NCBI RefSeq assembly: GCF_010723305.1
Contig: NZ_BLKW01000004.1
Location: 62,001-126,000, forward strand
Source: Mycobacterium botniense
Lineage (GTDB): Bacteria; Actinomycetota; Actinomycetes; Mycobacteriales; Mycobacteriaceae
DNA length: 64,000 nt
Direction of reading: 5' to 3'
Shown here piece after piece: positions 1 to 9,422 of this stretch. Within the stretch, counting starts at the first letter, position 1, and every line of letters starts with the position of its first letter. A model generated the notes under the pieces. That model had not been told where the DNA came from, made no database searches, and was given only the letters and a program-made list of their open reading frames with translations. Made by a program: the position numbers and the translations under genes.

Positions 1-468
1 ATGCTTGAGAGGATCCGCGAAAGCGGCGGCGACGTCAGCGAATTCATCCGCAAGGTGAAAAACCGGGAAGCCGGGGTCAAGTTGATGGGATTTGGTCACC
101 GCGTCTACCGCAACTATGACCCGCGGGCCCGGATCGTCAAGGAACAAGCCGACAAGATCCTGGCCAAGCTCGGCGGCGACGACGACCTGCTGGCGATCGC
201 CAAGGACCTGGAGGAGACGGCGCTGACCGACGACTACTTCATCGAACGTAAGCTCTATCCGAACGTCGACTTCTACACCGGGTTGATCTACCGTGCGCTT
301 GGCTTCCCGACCCGGATGTTCACCGTCTTGTTCGCGTTGGGCCGGCTGCCTGGTTGGATCGCACACTGGCGCGAAATGCACGACGAGGGGGACAGCAAAA
401 TCGGCCGGCCACGCCAGATCTACACCGGTTATGGCGAACGGGACTACGTCGGTATCGAGGCGCGGTAG
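1..468 (+). CDS. gltA2: citrate synthase, C-terminal part (runs off the left edge)
   Basis: This is the last 155 residues of a citrate synthase, which condenses acetyl-CoA and oxaloacetate at the start of the TCA cycle. The conserved block [14 protein letters not shown] near residue 31 carries the active-site His of the family, and YPNVDFYTG near residue 86 carries the catalytic Asp. The ending [15 protein letters not shown] is typical of actinobacterial GltA2. The family is about 430 residues long, so the first two thirds lie outside the window, and the ATG at position 1 is an internal Met. Identity as Rv0896 type rests on the downstream order (arf genes, prrAB, accD3). Confidence 0.92.
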   Translation: MLERIRESGGDVSEFIRKVKNREAGVKLMGFGHRVYRNYDPRARIVKEQADKILAKLGGDDDLLAIAKDLEETALTDDYFIERKLYPNVDFYTGLIYRALGFPTRMFTVLFALGRLPGWIAHWREMHDEGDSKIGRPRQIYTGYGERDYVGIEAR

Positions 469-782
469 CACTCACTGGGCCGGCACTGCCGTCGCTGCGG
501 GGACGCTCGATCCCCGAGCCCGCCCTGCCTCGGCGGGCAGCTGAGCCCACACCTGGATCTGCTGGCGTGCGGTGGCCACACTCCACTGCCGCGCAGCGGG
601 TCGCCGTCGGCGAAGGATCCGGGGCGCCGGGAAAGATGTGGCCACCGCGTGCCATGGACGTGCACTCCACGGTGGTGTGATCAGGGTCTGAGTGGTCCGT
701 CTAGCGGAGGTCATGCGGCCGTTCATCGGCGTGACCGACTACCGCGACTACCGCCGGTCGCCTCGACACCAGGCAGTGGCGG
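469..782. other. intergenic region between gltA2 and the PPE gene
   Basis: The two flanking genes converge here. Apart from the hairpin at 518-538 I see no convincing gene. Short open frames in both directions lack coding character. In M. tuberculosis two minus-strand genes (Rv0897c, Rv0898c) sit at this place; neither is recognisable here. Confidence 0.6.
518..538 (+). terminator. GC-rich hairpin after gltA2
   Basis: A perfect 7-bp stem (GCCCGCC / GGCGGGC) with a 7-nt loop lies 50 bases after the gltA2 stop. There is no U-run, as is common for mycobacterial hairpin terminators. Calling it a terminator is inference from position. Confidence 0.45.
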
Positions 783-2066
783 TTACCCGACGATCGTTTT
801 CGGCATCACGGTGGGCCGGAACCCGTATCGGGGCATCCCGAAACCGAAACCGGCGCTGCGGGCGGCTGGACCGGCCACCGGCATCCCAGGCATGCCGGGC
901 ATCCCGGGTAAGGCGGCCTGCGGGTCGGCACCCGCAGCGGCGCCGGGCATTGGGGTGGTCAACGGGCTCGCCGCATTCGCCGGGGTGATCGCGGGCCAAC
1001 CCGGTGGCACCGACAACGCTCCCACCGACCTGGCTTGGCTCATCCCGGCCGACACCGCCGCCCCCCCAAGACCGCCTCCCGGCACGGGTGGGGCCGCCGA
1101 TGCCAGGGTGACTGCCGCCCCCGGCACCGGGCCCCCGCCCACTGCCCCGGTGAGGCCGGCGCTTTTGCTCACCCCACTAACGACGGCGGCTCCGATCGGG
1201 CCGACGAGCCCGGTGTCCCCGACCGCTAACCCTCCGGTCAAGAACGAGGCCGGGAATCCGGTGTCGCCGGCGTCGACCAAGAAGGTTCCCGCGGAGTCAT
1301 GGGTCGCCCCATCGAGTGTGTTCAGCAGCCCGGAAAGCCCGGCGGTCGAGGTGTTCGAGTCGGGCGCGAAAATACTCGAGGACGCCGGATCGGCCGACGA
1401 CGAGGACTCCAGGGGTGATGCGAGTTGGTGTAATGCCTCCGTCAGCCGCGATAGCAGGTGGCCCGCTCCGCCAGTGGCCGTGCTGGCCGCCCGGGTGCTC
1501 GCGGCGGCTTGGCTGCCCTGTCCAGCCGGGTTAGTGGTCTGCGGGGGCGGGGTAAACAGCGCCGGTTGCGCGGCTGTCGCCGACGAACCGGCGTAGCGGT
1601 ACATCGCAGCTGCGTCTTGGGCCCACATTTCGCCGTACTGGGCCTCGGTGGCCGCGATGGCCGCGGCATTTTGGCCTAACACGTTGGTTGCGATCAGCGA
1701 TGCCAGCTGGGCACGGTTGGCCGCGATCACCGCCGGTGGCACGTGTTCGGCGAAAGCCGTCTCGTAGGCGGCCGCGGCAGACCTGGCCTGATTGGCGATC
1801 TGCTGCGCCTGCATCGCCGTCCTAGACAACCACTCGGTATAAGGATTGGCTGCGGTGGCCATGGAGCTCGACGCCGGGCCCAGCCATTCTTCGCTGGTCA
1901 GGTGGCCGATTACAGCCTGATAAGCCGTCGCTGCTGACTCCAGGTCAGCGGCCAGCCCATCCCACGCCGACGCGGCGGCCAACATCGGCGCCGACCCGGG
2001 ACCGGCGTAGATGCGCGCGGAGTTGACCTCCGGTGGCAGCGCCCCGAAGTCCACGGTCACGGTCAT
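783..2066 (-). CDS. PPE family protein, SVP subgroup
   Basis: A 427-residue PPE protein, a family exported by mycobacterial type VII (ESX) secretion. The start is fixed by an AGGAGG ribosome site (2072-2077) a few bases before the ATG that opens [16 protein letters not shown], the classic PPE beginning. The N-terminal PPE domain covers about residues 1-175 and has the WxG-type turn in EEWLGPAS. The SVP signature GALSVPPGW lies near residue 355, and the end [15 protein letters not shown] is the usual tail of this subgroup. An open frame runs on upstream to 2492, but that part has no PPE sequence. No PE partner gene is adjacent. Which member of the large PPE-SVP group it is cannot be decided by eye. 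Confidence 0.9.
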   Translation of the reverse strand: MTVTVDFGALPPEVNSARIYAGPGSAPMLAAASAWDGLAADLESAATAYQAVIGHLTSEEWLGPASSSMATAANPYTEWLSRTAMQAQQIANQARSAAAAYETAFAEHVPPAVIAANRAQLASLIATNVLGQNAAAIAATEAQYGEMWAQDAAAMYRYAGSSATAAQPALFTPPPQTTNPAGQGSQAAASTRAASTATGGAGHLLSRLTEALHQLASPLESSSSADPASSSIFAPDSNTSTAGLSGLLNTLDGATHDSAGTFLVDAGDTGFPASFLTGGLAVGDTGLVGPIGAAVVSGVSKSAGLTGAVGGGPVPGAAVTLASAAPPVPGGGLGGAAVSAGMSQARSVGALSVPPGWPAITPANAASPLTTPMPGAAAGADPQAALPGMPGMPGMPVAGPAARSAGFGFGMPRYGFRPTVMPKTIVG

Positions 2067-2440
2067 CGCTTCCTCCTGATGGTTGTTCTCCTTCCCTGCC
2101 GAGCCTTCCCGGTGAGGTTTCCTCGCGCGGGGTGTGCGGGGCTCGTGTGATCGTGTTGCCGATGCGCCGCGGCGCTTAAACGTGGCGCCTAAACGTGGGG
2201 TTGTTACGTACGCTCGGGCGTGAACGTCGTCGGGGTGCGCAAATTCATCTTCGATGGCGTTGAGGCGGAGAGCCTGCCGAGGCGCTTGTGGTGATAGCGG
2301 CTCGACGGGCTCTGGGTAACCGCCGCCGCCAACCGATTCAGGGTTTCGTGATACAAGTGATCGTGCTGGTATCGCTGCCTTAGGCTTCGAATCGCTCGGG
2401 GTACGGACAACACCGGCATATCGACCGTAGGGAGGGCTCC
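2067..2440. other. divergent intergenic region between the PPE gene and arfA
   Basis: 374 bases with the PPE ribosome site at one end and the arfA ribosome site (GGGAGG) at the other. A short direct repeat around CTAAACGTGG occurs near 2175-2200. I see no gene and no recognised operator. It presumably holds both promoters. Confidence 0.5.
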
Positions 2441-3478
2441 ATGGCGCATTCCGGCGAATCACCAGCGGCGACCGGCTGGCGGCGAACGGCAAAGTTCTAC
2501 CGGCGCTCTCCGGGCCTTCCCTGGCTGATTGCCGTGGTGGTGATTCCGCTGCTGCTGGCGGCTATCGGATACGGGGCGTTCGACCGATCCCGGTTACCTG
2601 CCAGCGGACCAACCGGCGTTGTGCCGACGTTAACCGAAAGCCCGCCGCCGGCCGCGGCACCGCCTGTCGTTGTGGTTCCCGGATTGAATTTGGCGCCTTT
2701 GTCAATTTCGCGCCGCGGTGATGACGTCATCCTCACTGGTGATCTTCCCGATGATTCGGCGAGGTCGACGCTGCTCAACGCTGTCATCACCGGAATCGGT
2801 CCGGGAGTCAACATCATCGACATGCTCGGGATCAATCCAGACGTTGACGCACTTGACTTTGCCGACGCCGAATCGGTTTTCACCTCAGCGGCGTCGATCC
2901 CCGATTTCAACCTCACCGTCAGGGGTGACACCATCACTTTGGCCGGGACCGCGGACTCGGCGAACCAGGAAGATGCTGTTGAAACGGCCGCCGAAGACGC
3001 CTGGCCTGACCTGAACATCGTCGACAAGATGGAGATCAAGGGACCGGTTAGCCCTACCGGTACGCCGGGACCGACCGCCGCACCGCAAGCACCTGGTCCC
3101 AATGGTTCAGGCGCCACTTGTGCTGATCTGCAGTCGCAGATCAACCGGGCGATGGGAGGGCCGATTACCTTCGCCAGCGACGGGTATTTGCTGACCCCCG
3201 CCGACGAGCAAAGGCTGACCCGGGTGGCGGACACGCTCAAGGAGTGTCCGGGCATGAAGGTGACCGTCAAAGGCTACACCGACAACACGGGCGATGACGC
3301 GGTCAACATCCCATTGAGTGCTGACCGAGCGGATGCTGTCGCCGACTTTTTGATTGCCAAAGGTGTGACGCGAGAGCGTTTGATCGCCAAAGGTCTTGGT
3401 TCGGCCGACCCTGTCGCAAGCAACGATACCGCCGATGGTCGAGCTAAGAACCGCCGCGTCGAAATCGTTGTGAGCTAG
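2441..3478 (+). CDS. arfA: ArfA (OmpATb), OmpA-domain envelope protein
   Basis: A 345-residue envelope protein of the OmpATb type (Rv0899). It has a cytosolic N-terminus, one membrane helix at about residues 28-48, a BON-like region made of two related repeats (about 80-205), a Pro/Gly/Thr linker, and a C-terminal OmpA peptidoglycan-binding domain (about 230-345) with the signature [16 protein letters not shown]...LSADRADAV. In M. tuberculosis this protein with ArfB and ArfC is needed for ammonia release and fast adaptation to acid. It heads a tight operon (arfB begins 12 bases on). The ATG is preceded by GGGAGG. The M. tuberculosis protein is 326 residues, so this one is slightly longer, mostly in the linkers. 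Confidence 0.93.
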   Translation: MAHSGESPAATGWRRTAKFYRRSPGLPWLIAVVVIPLLLAAIGYGAFDRSRLPASGPTGVVPTLTESPPPAAAPPVVVVPGLNLAPLSISRRGDDVILTGDLPDDSARSTLLNAVITGIGPGVNIIDMLGINPDVDALDFADAESVFTSAASIPDFNLTVRGDTITLAGTADSANQEDAVETAAEDAWPDLNIVDKMEIKGPVSPTGTPGPTAAPQAPGPNGSGATCADLQSQINRAMGGPITFASDGYLLTPADEQRLTRVADTLKECPGMKVTVKGYTDNTGDDAVNIPLSADRADAVADFLIAKGVTRERLIAKGLGSADPVASNDTADGRAKNRRVEIVVS

Positions 3479-3490
3479 GGAGAATCCATC

Positions 3491-3643
3491 ATGGACTTCA
3501 TCGTTCAGTGGTTGTGGTATCTGCTTGCGTTCGTTGCCGGCTCAGTGGTGGCCTGGGCGATCGCGAGGATTTCAATCCCGTTTACCAGCAAAGAACAAGC
3601 CCTGGCGGACATGCCCGGCTCGCGTGAGATAGGAGAACGGTGA
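3491..3643 (+). CDS. arfB: ArfB, small membrane protein
   Basis: A 50-residue protein beginning MDFIVQWLWYLLAFVAGSVV: one membrane helix (about residues 5-25) and a short charged tail. Its place directly after arfA, its length and its hydrophobic start match Rv0900 (ArfB). An ATG with GGGAGA upstream (3478-3483) gives the start. The stop overlaps the next start (TGATG at 3641-3645), which implies translational coupling to arfC. Molecular function is unknown; the operon as a whole supports acid adaptation. Confidence 0.87.
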   Translation: MDFIVQWLWYLLAFVAGSVVAWAIARISIPFTSKEQALADMPGSREIGER

Positions 3644-3867
3644 TGGCCCATACACATTGGGCGATGATCACACTGGCCTTCCTGCTCGGGCTGGTTCTGA
3701 CGTTTGCGCTGACGGTTCGACGCGTCAAATGCGAAGTACCGGTGACGCCTTCGGCGGGTGATGCAGAGACTGCTGCAGGTGAGCAGCCGCCGTCTGTGAC
3801 GAATAGCACGGCCGCACAGGATGACCCCGGGGATGGATCCGCGGCGAGCGAGTCGGAGACGCAGTAG
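3643..3867 (+). CDS. arfC: ArfC, small membrane protein
   Basis: A 74-residue protein with one membrane helix at about residues 6-25 (AMITLAFLLGLVLTFALTV) and a hydrophilic Ser/Glu/Ala-rich tail, matching the position and layout of Rv0901 (ArfC). AGGAG (3631-3635) serves the ATG at 3643, which overlaps the arfB stop. A GTG three bases earlier is a possible alternative. Last gene of the arfABC operon. Confidence 0.85.
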   Translation: MAHTHWAMITLAFLLGLVLTFALTVRRVKCEVPVTPSAGDAETAAGEQPPSVTNSTAAQDDPGDGSAASESETQ

Positions 3868-4069
3868 AAGCCCGTTGGTAAACGTGTGCCCCACGGCGCG
3901 GGCTCTGCGCGCCGGGGCTGATGGCACGGCCCTGCGAATCCGGTCGATCTTTGGTCACCTTTGTCATTTGTGCCGCACCAGTGTTTTGCGGAGCACATAA
4001 TTTCGCTAGCGCAGCTGATCAGCATATGAAGGGGTGTGTCGGCGGCGCGTCACCGCGAGGAGGCGCCCG

Positions 4070-5440
4070 ATGTCATGGCCGCGGTTTCGATCGACGGGCA
4101 GTGTAGTCATCTCAATCGGCTGTGTCACCGCTGTGGGCTTGACCTCGGCGCTGGTGTTCGGGCCGAAGGCACTCACCGCGGAATTCGCGCTGCTGACGGC
4201 CGACGTGGGATGGATTATGGGCGGTACCGGCAATCCCGACCCCACCCCCAGCTATATCAGCGAAGTAGAGGCCCTCTTTCTCACTCCACCCAAGGAGCTG
4301 TTTCCCGGTCAGCCCACCTTCGACGGGTATACCTTCCAGGGTCTGTACACACCCGAGCAGTTCTTCCCGGTGACTCCCACCCTGGTCACCCCCACCGGCG
4401 AAAGCGGCCTGACCTTCGGCCAATCGTTGGCCCTCGGTGTCACCGACTTGAACAACGCGATTACGCCGCAACTCGCCGCGGGCGACGAGGTCGCCGTGTT
4501 CGGCTACTCCCAAAGTGCCACGCTGACCACGATCGAGATGGACGACCTGATCGCTCACCCGCCGGCCGGCGTGGACCTCAGCGACCTGCATGTCGTGCTC
4601 ATTGGTGATCCCAATGATCCGCTGACTGGTATCTTGGAGCGCTTCTACGGCGCCGGCACACTTCCGTTTTTGGATGTCCCTCTCAATGGAGCGACCCCAG
4701 AAGTCCCATTTCCCACCGACATTTACACCGGCGAATACGACGGCTGGGCGGACTTCCCGCAGTACCCTTTCAACTTTTTAGCCGATGCCAACGCCATCGC
4801 CGGCATCCTGATTGTGCATCCCAGCTATCCGACGATGAGCCCCGACCTGCTCGGTTCGGCGATCGGCATCGGCACGGTCGGCGACACCACGTTCTATATG
4901 ATTCCTGAGCAGTTGCCCATCCTGGAGCCGCTCGACCAGATCCCCTACGTCGGCCCGGTACTCGGCGACGCCATCGCGCCGGAGTTGTCGGTGCTGATCG
5001 ACTGGGGCTATGGCAACCCGGGTGACCCGGGTGGCTTAGGCGACGGTTTGGCTTTCGGCGGGGCGGTCGGCCCCTGGCCGATCGACCTGACCGCATCGGG
5101 TGTCGCCGGCATCCTGCCCAGGCTCGATCCCCTGCAAATGCTCGCCGCGCTGCAATATGCCGAGGTGCAAAGCCTGGTGGGCCCCGTCGACGACATCCTG
5201 AGCTACGCGGGCGCGCAGCCGCTGCCGCAACCGGTCACTACCGTTTTAGAAGTCCTCACAGGCTACGACCTCACTAATGCGGTGGACGCCGTCATGCGTG
5301 ACGCATTGACCGGCGTGTCACAGCTGCCCGGTCTCGCCGATCTCAGCCCCGACGTTCTTTTCAACGGGACGCCGATCATCGACGGGACGCCGATCATCGA
5401 CGCCGTGGGTGCGGTCTTCAGCATCATCAACGCGCTCTGA
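4070..5440 (+). CDS. secreted PE-PPE-domain serine hydrolase without PE/PPE leader
   Basis: A 456-residue protein whose core is the PE-PPE domain (PF08237), an alpha/beta hydrolase fold related to cutinases. The nucleophile motif is GYSQSA (near residue 157), and GDPNDP after the next strand is typical of the group. The N-terminus (about residues 8-33, ISIGCVTAVGLTSALVF) looks like a signal peptide or anchor instead of a PE or PPE domain. AGGAGG at 4058-4063 selects the ATG at 4070 over an upstream GTG at 4034. Likely an envelope esterase or lipase; the substrate cannot be told from sequence. The end carries a perfect 18-bp tandem duplication. It follows arfABC by about 200 bases and is probably a separate unit. 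Confidence 0.83.
   Translation: MSWPRFRSTGSVVISIGCVTAVGLTSALVFGPKALTAEFALLTADVGWIMGGTGNPDPTPSYISEVEALFLTPPKELFPGQPTFDGYTFQGLYTPEQFFPVTPTLVTPTGESGLTFGQSLALGVTDLNNAITPQLAAGDEVAVFGYSQSATLTTIEMDDLIAHPPAGVDLSDLHVVLIGDPNDPLTGILERFYGAGTLPFLDVPLNGATPEVPFPTDIYTGEYDGWADFPQYPFNFLADANAIAGILIVHPSYPTMSPDLLGSAIGIGTVGDTTFYMIPEQLPILEPLDQIPYVGPVLGDAIAPELSVLIDWGYGNPGDPGGLGDGLAFGGAVGPWPIDLTASGVAGILPRLDPLQMLAALQYAEVQSLVGPVDDILSYAGAQPLPQPVTTVLEVLTGYDLTNAVDAVMRDALTGVSQLPGLADLSPDVLFNGTPIIDGTPIIDAVGAVFSIINAL
5366..5401 (+). repeat. 18-bp perfect tandem duplication
   Basis: Two identical 18-base copies in direct tandem encode GTPIID twice near the end of the PE-PPE hydrolase. The reading frame is kept. Confidence 0.9.
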
Positions 5441-5615
5441 GTCGCGGCCGGAGCCTCGCACCGTCGACGCGACGGGCGCGCCGCGGCGTTGACAGCACCG
5501 CCGCACCGTGTGCGGTCGCGTCGGTCACCCCAGGGCAGCCACATGCCCGTGGGCTGGTGGGGCGTTCCTGTTCAAAGCTGCACATCCGCGGTATGACTGG
5601 GCATTTCACCATGTG

Positions 5616-6956
5616 TCAGCTCGGCGCGGGAAGCCGCAGCACAAGCCGTGCCCCGCCTAGCGGACTGTCCTCCAGAGAGGCGGTCCCGCCGTGCAGCTGG
5701 GCCTGTTGGGCCACCAGCGCCAGTCCCAGACCGGAACCAGAATGTGAGGCCGTCGACCCCCGGGAGAAGCGCTCGAACACCATTTCGCGCTCGTCTTCCG
5801 GCACCCCACTGCCGTTGTCGTCGATGGCGATCTCCACGCCGGCCCGCGAACTGACAGCCGACAGCTGTACCTTGGTGGCGCCCCCGTGTTTGACGGCGTT
5901 GGCGATCGCGTTGTCGACGGCCAGGCGCAGACCCGCCGGTAGCCCCACGATGATGCAGGTGGGTGAGGGCGCGAGTGAGACCTCCAGGTCCGGGTAGACC
6001 CGCATCGCGTCGTGGGCTGCCCGGTCGAGCAACTCGGTGATGTCGACCGGCACGTGGTCTTCCTGTGTCGACAGTTCACCCTGGGCCAGCCGCTCCAATG
6101 CGCCCAGCGTGGCCTCAATGCGTGACTGGGTGCGGATCACATCATTGAGCACTTCCTTGCGCTGGTCGTCGGGCAAGTCAAGTGTGGCCAGCACCTCGAG
6201 GTTGGTGCGCATCGCGGTCAGCGGTGTGCGCAGCTCGTGCGCCGAGACGGAAGCGAAGTCTCGCGCCGAAGCCAGCGCTTCTTCCGTGCGCTTCTGTTCC
6301 TTCCAGATCCGCTGCAGCATGCCCCGCATGGCTTCGGCGATTTCGACGGCTTCGGTGGCGCCACGCACTCCTACCTGCGGAGCTTCGTCGCCGGCGTGGA
6401 CCGACCGAGCCTGCTGGGCCAGCCGCTTGAACGGTCGCACCGCGAAGGTGGCCAGCAGCCAGGCGAAGACCGCCGCCGCGCCGATGGCGAATCCGCACAC
6501 CAGTATCACCCGCCGGTGCTCGGCATTGGTCTCGGCGATGGTCTCGTCGTAGGTGGCCCCGACTTCCACCGACGTCGGCTGCGGCGCCGGGAGGTCGACC
6601 GTACGCACCCGATAACGGATGCCGCCGATGGTGGTGTCCGCGTAGCCGGCCGGCAGCTCGGGCAGGGTGACTTTCGAGTTGGATGTCACATGGCTGCCCT
6701 TGCGGATGGTGATCACCACTCCGCGGTCGTTAGGTGACCGTGGAATTTGGTCGAGGCCGCGCGGGACGAACGGGGTCGCGAAACCGGCCGCCTCGTCGAG
6801 ACGGCGGTCCAGCCAGTATTTGCGGTCGCCGGTGATGCCGTTCCAGACGATGGCGCCGACGATGAGTACCGGGATCGCCGCGCCAATCGCCGTCGCGACC
6901 ACCACCCGGGCACGCAGCGAGGGCGTCCGGGTAAGAATCCGCGACAGCATACTCAT
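5616..6956 (-). CDS. prrB: PrrB, membrane sensor histidine kinase
   Basis: A 446-residue sensor kinase, the same length as Rv0902c. Two membrane helices (about 17-38 and 151-172) flank an external sensor loop. A HAMP linker follows, then the dimerisation helix with the phospho-acceptor His240 in SAHELRTPL, then the ATPase domain with NAIANAVKHGG (N box), DNGSGVP (G1) and GSGLGLAL (G2). It phosphorylates PrrA, encoded 9 bases upstream on the same strand. PrrAB is a two-component system needed for growth and for early adaptation in macrophages in M. tuberculosis. Confidence 0.95.
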   Translation of the reverse strand: MSMLSRILTRTPSLRARVVVATAIGAAIPVLIVGAIVWNGITGDRKYWLDRRLDEAAGFATPFVPRGLDQIPRSPNDRGVVITIRKGSHVTSNSKVTLPELPAGYADTTIGGIRYRVRTVDLPAPQPTSVEVGATYDETIAETNAEHRRVILVCGFAIGAAAVFAWLLATFAVRPFKRLAQQARSVHAGDEAPQVGVRGATEAVEIAEAMRGMLQRIWKEQKRTEEALASARDFASVSAHELRTPLTAMRTNLEVLATLDLPDDQRKEVLNDVIRTQSRIEATLGALERLAQGELSTQEDHVPVDITELLDRAAHDAMRVYPDLEVSLAPSPTCIIVGLPAGLRLAVDNAIANAVKHGGATKVQLSAVSSRAGVEIAIDDNGSGVPEDEREMVFERFSRGSTASHSGSGLGLALVAQQAQLHGGTASLEDSPLGGARLVLRLPAPS

Positions 6957-6965
6957 GGCGTTCCA

Positions 6966-7676
6966 TCACTGCACACGCAAGACGAATCCCACTCCGCGAA
7001 CGGTGTGCAGCAGCCGGGGCGCTCCGCCCGCCTCGAGCTTGCGCCGCAGGTATCCGATAAATACATCAACCACATTGGTGTCGGCGGCGAAATCGTATCC
7101 CCACACCAGTTCCAGCAGCTGCGCACGAGACAGCACTGCGGTCTTGTGCTCGGCCAGCACCGCCAGCAAGTCGAATTCGCGCTTGGTCAGGTCGACGTCG
7201 ACCCCGTTGACCCGGGCCCGCCGACCCGGGATGTCGACCTCGAGCGGCCCTACCGTGATGGTTTCCGAGGACGATGTCGCGGCAGATCCGCGCCGGCGGA
7301 GCAGCGCCCGCACCCGCGCCACCAGCTCGGCCAGCACGAACGGTTTGACCAAGTAATCGTCAGCGCCGGCCTCCAGGCCCATGACCCGGTCGTCGACCGA
7401 ACTACGCGCGCTCAGCACACAGACCGGAACGTCGTTATCCATGGCACGCAGCGCCGTGACGACGCTCACGCCGTCGAGCACGGGCATGTTGATATCCAGC
7501 ACGATCGCGTCCGGGCGCGTCTCAGTGGCACTGCGCAGCGCTTCGGCGCCGTCGGCCGCCGTCGACACCTCAAATCCGGACAGCCGCAATCCGCGCTCCA
7601 GCGACGCGAGCACATCGGAGTCGTCGTCGACAACTAACACCCGAGGTGAGGTCGCACCTGTGTCCATGTCGCCCAT
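6966..7676 (-). CDS. prrA: PrrA, OmpR/PhoB-type response regulator
   Basis: A 236-residue regulator. The receiver domain has the acidic pair in VVDDDSDV, the phospho-acceptor Asp61 (VLDINMP) and the switch Lys in YLVKPF. The C-terminal winged helix ends in the typical [13 protein letters not shown]...VRGVGFVL. First gene of the prrA-prrB operon. Length and sequence fit Rv0903c closely. An alternative ATG three codons in (MDTGATS) cannot be excluded. Confidence 0.95.
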   Translation of the reverse strand: MGDMDTGATSPRVLVVDDDSDVLASLERGLRLSGFEVSTAADGAEALRSATETRPDAIVLDINMPVLDGVSVVTALRAMDNDVPVCVLSARSSVDDRVMGLEAGADDYLVKPFVLAELVARVRALLRRRGSAATSSSETITVGPLEVDIPGRRARVNGVDVDLTKREFDLLAVLAEHKTAVLSRAQLLELVWGYDFAADTNVVDVFIGYLRRKLEAGGAPRLLHTVRGVGFVLRVQ

Positions 7677-7835
7677 CTTGCCTGATTACTGCGCGTGATT
7701 GTGGGAGGATCACCCGCTGGGTTGCCGGGTGTCCACCGCGCGTGCGATACCGCTCCACGCTAGACCGCCGATTCGACCGGTTGCCCGCCTGGGGTTCGCG
7801 GGCCGTTTTCGGGGCGGCCAGGGCCCTCGTCGGCC

Positions 7836-9308
7836 TCAGCGTAGTCCGATGCGGCGGTAGCGCCCTAAGCGAGCGGCCATGCGCTCGGCGGAGGGGATTG
7901 CCCGCAGCGCGTGGACCTCGGCGGCGATGGCGGCTGACAGCCGCTCTGAAAACTCGAGGGGCTCGTCGGCGGCGTCAGGGTGCTCGGCCACGATGACGTC
8001 GACGATCCCGGCCGCCAAAAGATCGGCTGAGCGAATGCCCTGGGCCGCAGCGAGTTCAGCGGCATGAGCGGTGTCACGGAAGACGATGGCGCTGGCGCCC
8101 TCGGGCGGCAGGGGTGCTAGCCAGCCGTGCAGCGCTGCCAGTACCCGGTCGGCGGGCACCATCGCTAAAGCCGGCCCACCGCTGCCCTGGCCCAGCAGCA
8201 CGGACACGGTCGGAGTGTCGAGCGTCACCAGCTCAGCCAGGCAGTGGGCGATCTGACCGGCCAGCCCGCCCTCCTCGGCCTCGGCCGACAGCGCCGGGCC
8301 CGCAGTGTCGATGACCAAGACCAGCGGCAGCTGAAGTTCGGCGGCCAGCGCCATGCCACGACGCGCTTCCCGTAGCGAGCCAGGGCCGACGACGCCCCCG
8401 ACAACGCGCTGCTGGCCAAGCACCACCGCGGGCTGGCCGCAGAACCGGGCCAGCGCCAGCAGTGTGGTCGCTGCTTCTCCCTGCCCGGCGCCCGACAACA
8501 GGACGCAATCGGTGCAACCGTGCCGCAGCAGATGCGCGACGCCGGGACGGTCCGGCCGCCGCGACGCCATCACCGATTCCCAGGCCGGTACGTCGGGTAT
8601 CGGTTCGGGCGGCAAGGGCGTGGGTGCAGGTCCCGGATCGTCAGCGATCACTGTCAGCGCGTGATCGAGCGTCTGCCTGAGCTTCTCGAGCGGAACGACG
8701 CCGTCAATCACCCCGTGGCGATGCAAGTTCTCTGCGGTCTGTACCCCGGCCGGAAACGGTTGGCGGTAAAGCTGCTGGTAGACCCGCGGACCTAGAAAGC
8801 CGATCAGCGCCCCGGGCTCGGCAAGGGTGATATGGCCGAGTGAGCCCCAGGAGGCGAATACCCCGCCGGTGGTCGGATGGCGCAAGTACACCAGGTATGG
8901 CAGATGCGCCCGTTTGTGCAGTGTGACAGCCGCCGCGATCTTCACCATTTGCAGAAATGCAACCGTTCCCTCCTGCATGCGGGTGCCACCAGAGCTGGGC
9001 GATGCCAGCAGCGGCAGCCGCTCGGCAGTGGCCCGCTGCACCGCAGCGGTGATGCGCTCGGCGGCCGCCACTCCGATCGAGCCGCCGAGGAACCCGAACT
9101 CGCAGACCACGACGGCAACGCGGCGTCCCAACACTCGCCCCTCGCCGGTCAGCACCGATTCGTCGCAGCCGGTTGCTGCCCGCGCGGCGGCCAGTTCGCG
9201 CGCGTAGGACTCCGATGCCGGCACCGGCACCGGTTGGCTGTCCCAGCTGACGAAGGTGCCATCATCCAGCACCGCATCGCGCAGGTCCGCGGTTTTGATC
9301 CGGCTCAC
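7836..9308 (-). CDS. accD3: AccD3, acyl-CoA carboxylase carboxyltransferase subunit
   Basis: A 490-residue carboxyltransferase with the two crotonase-like halves in one chain. The first half has ASPSSGGTRMQEG and the oxyanion segment GGVFASWGSLGH; the second half has GQGSGGPALAM. It should transfer CO2 from carboxybiotin to an acyl-CoA. The partner and substrate of AccD3 remain poorly defined. The chosen GTG gives VSRIKTADLR, matching the start I recall for Rv0904c. An ATG 57 bases further upstream (9365) is in frame but would give an odd Pro/Ala leader that runs up to the CIRCE palindrome. The gene diverges from the glycosyltransferase. Confidence 0.88.
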   Translation of the reverse strand: MSRIKTADLRDAVLDDGTFVSWDSQPVPVPASESYARELAAARAATGCDESVLTGEGRVLGRRVAVVVCEFGFLGGSIGVAAAERITAAVQRATAERLPLLASPSSGGTRMQEGTVAFLQMVKIAAAVTLHKRAHLPYLVYLRHPTTGGVFASWGSLGHITLAEPGALIGFLGPRVYQQLYRQPFPAGVQTAENLHRHGVIDGVVPLEKLRQTLDHALTVIADDPGPAPTPLPPEPIPDVPAWESVMASRRPDRPGVAHLLRHGCTDCVLLSGAGQGEAATTLLALARFCGQPAVVLGQQRVVGGVVGPGSLREARRGMALAAELQLPLVLVIDTAGPALSAEAEEGGLAGQIAHCLAELVTLDTPTVSVLLGQGSGGPALAMVPADRVLAALHGWLAPLPPEGASAIVFRDTAHAAELAAAQGIRSADLLAAGIVDVIVAEHPDAADEPLEFSERLSAAIAAEVHALRAIPSAERMAARLGRYRRIGLR

Positions 9309-9367
9309 GGGATGAGGGTAGGCAGCAGCCGTCCGGACTGGCGGATTGGCGCGGGAATGACCCATAA

Positions 9368-9394
9368 TTGGCACTCGTTGGAGGAGAGTGCTAA
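9368..9394 (+). promoter_or_regulatory. CIRCE element (HrcA repressor operator)
   Basis: TTGGCACTC, nine bases, GAGTGCTAA. The CIRCE consensus is TTAGCACTC-N9-GAGTGCTAA, so 17 of 18 arm positions match and the 9-base spacer is exact. It lies 28 bases before the glycosyltransferase ATG and about 60 bases before the accD3 GTG. It may control the plus-strand operon, accD3, or both. Confidence 0.8.
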
Positions 9395-9422
9395 CGCGTA
9401 TCAGCGGAGCGGGAGGAGGGTA

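Noticed and set aside
692..988. Plus-strand frame beginning MVRLAEVMRPFIGVTDY
   Set aside because: It quickly enters the antisense of the PPE C-terminus and becomes arginine-rich; its ribosome site is too close to the Met.
783..2492. 569-residue minus-strand frame including the PPE gene
   Set aside because: The first 142 codons have no PPE-like sequence, and a strong ribosome site marks the internal ATG at 2066. The extension is open only because of high GC.
5536..5556. Hairpin between the PE-PPE hydrolase and prrB as a shared terminator
   Set aside because: The stem has a bulge and no U-run; too weak to call.
8877..9422. Long 5' extension of the glycosyltransferase frame over accD3
   Set aside because: It is antisense to the highly conserved start of accD3 and runs through the CIRCE palindrome.
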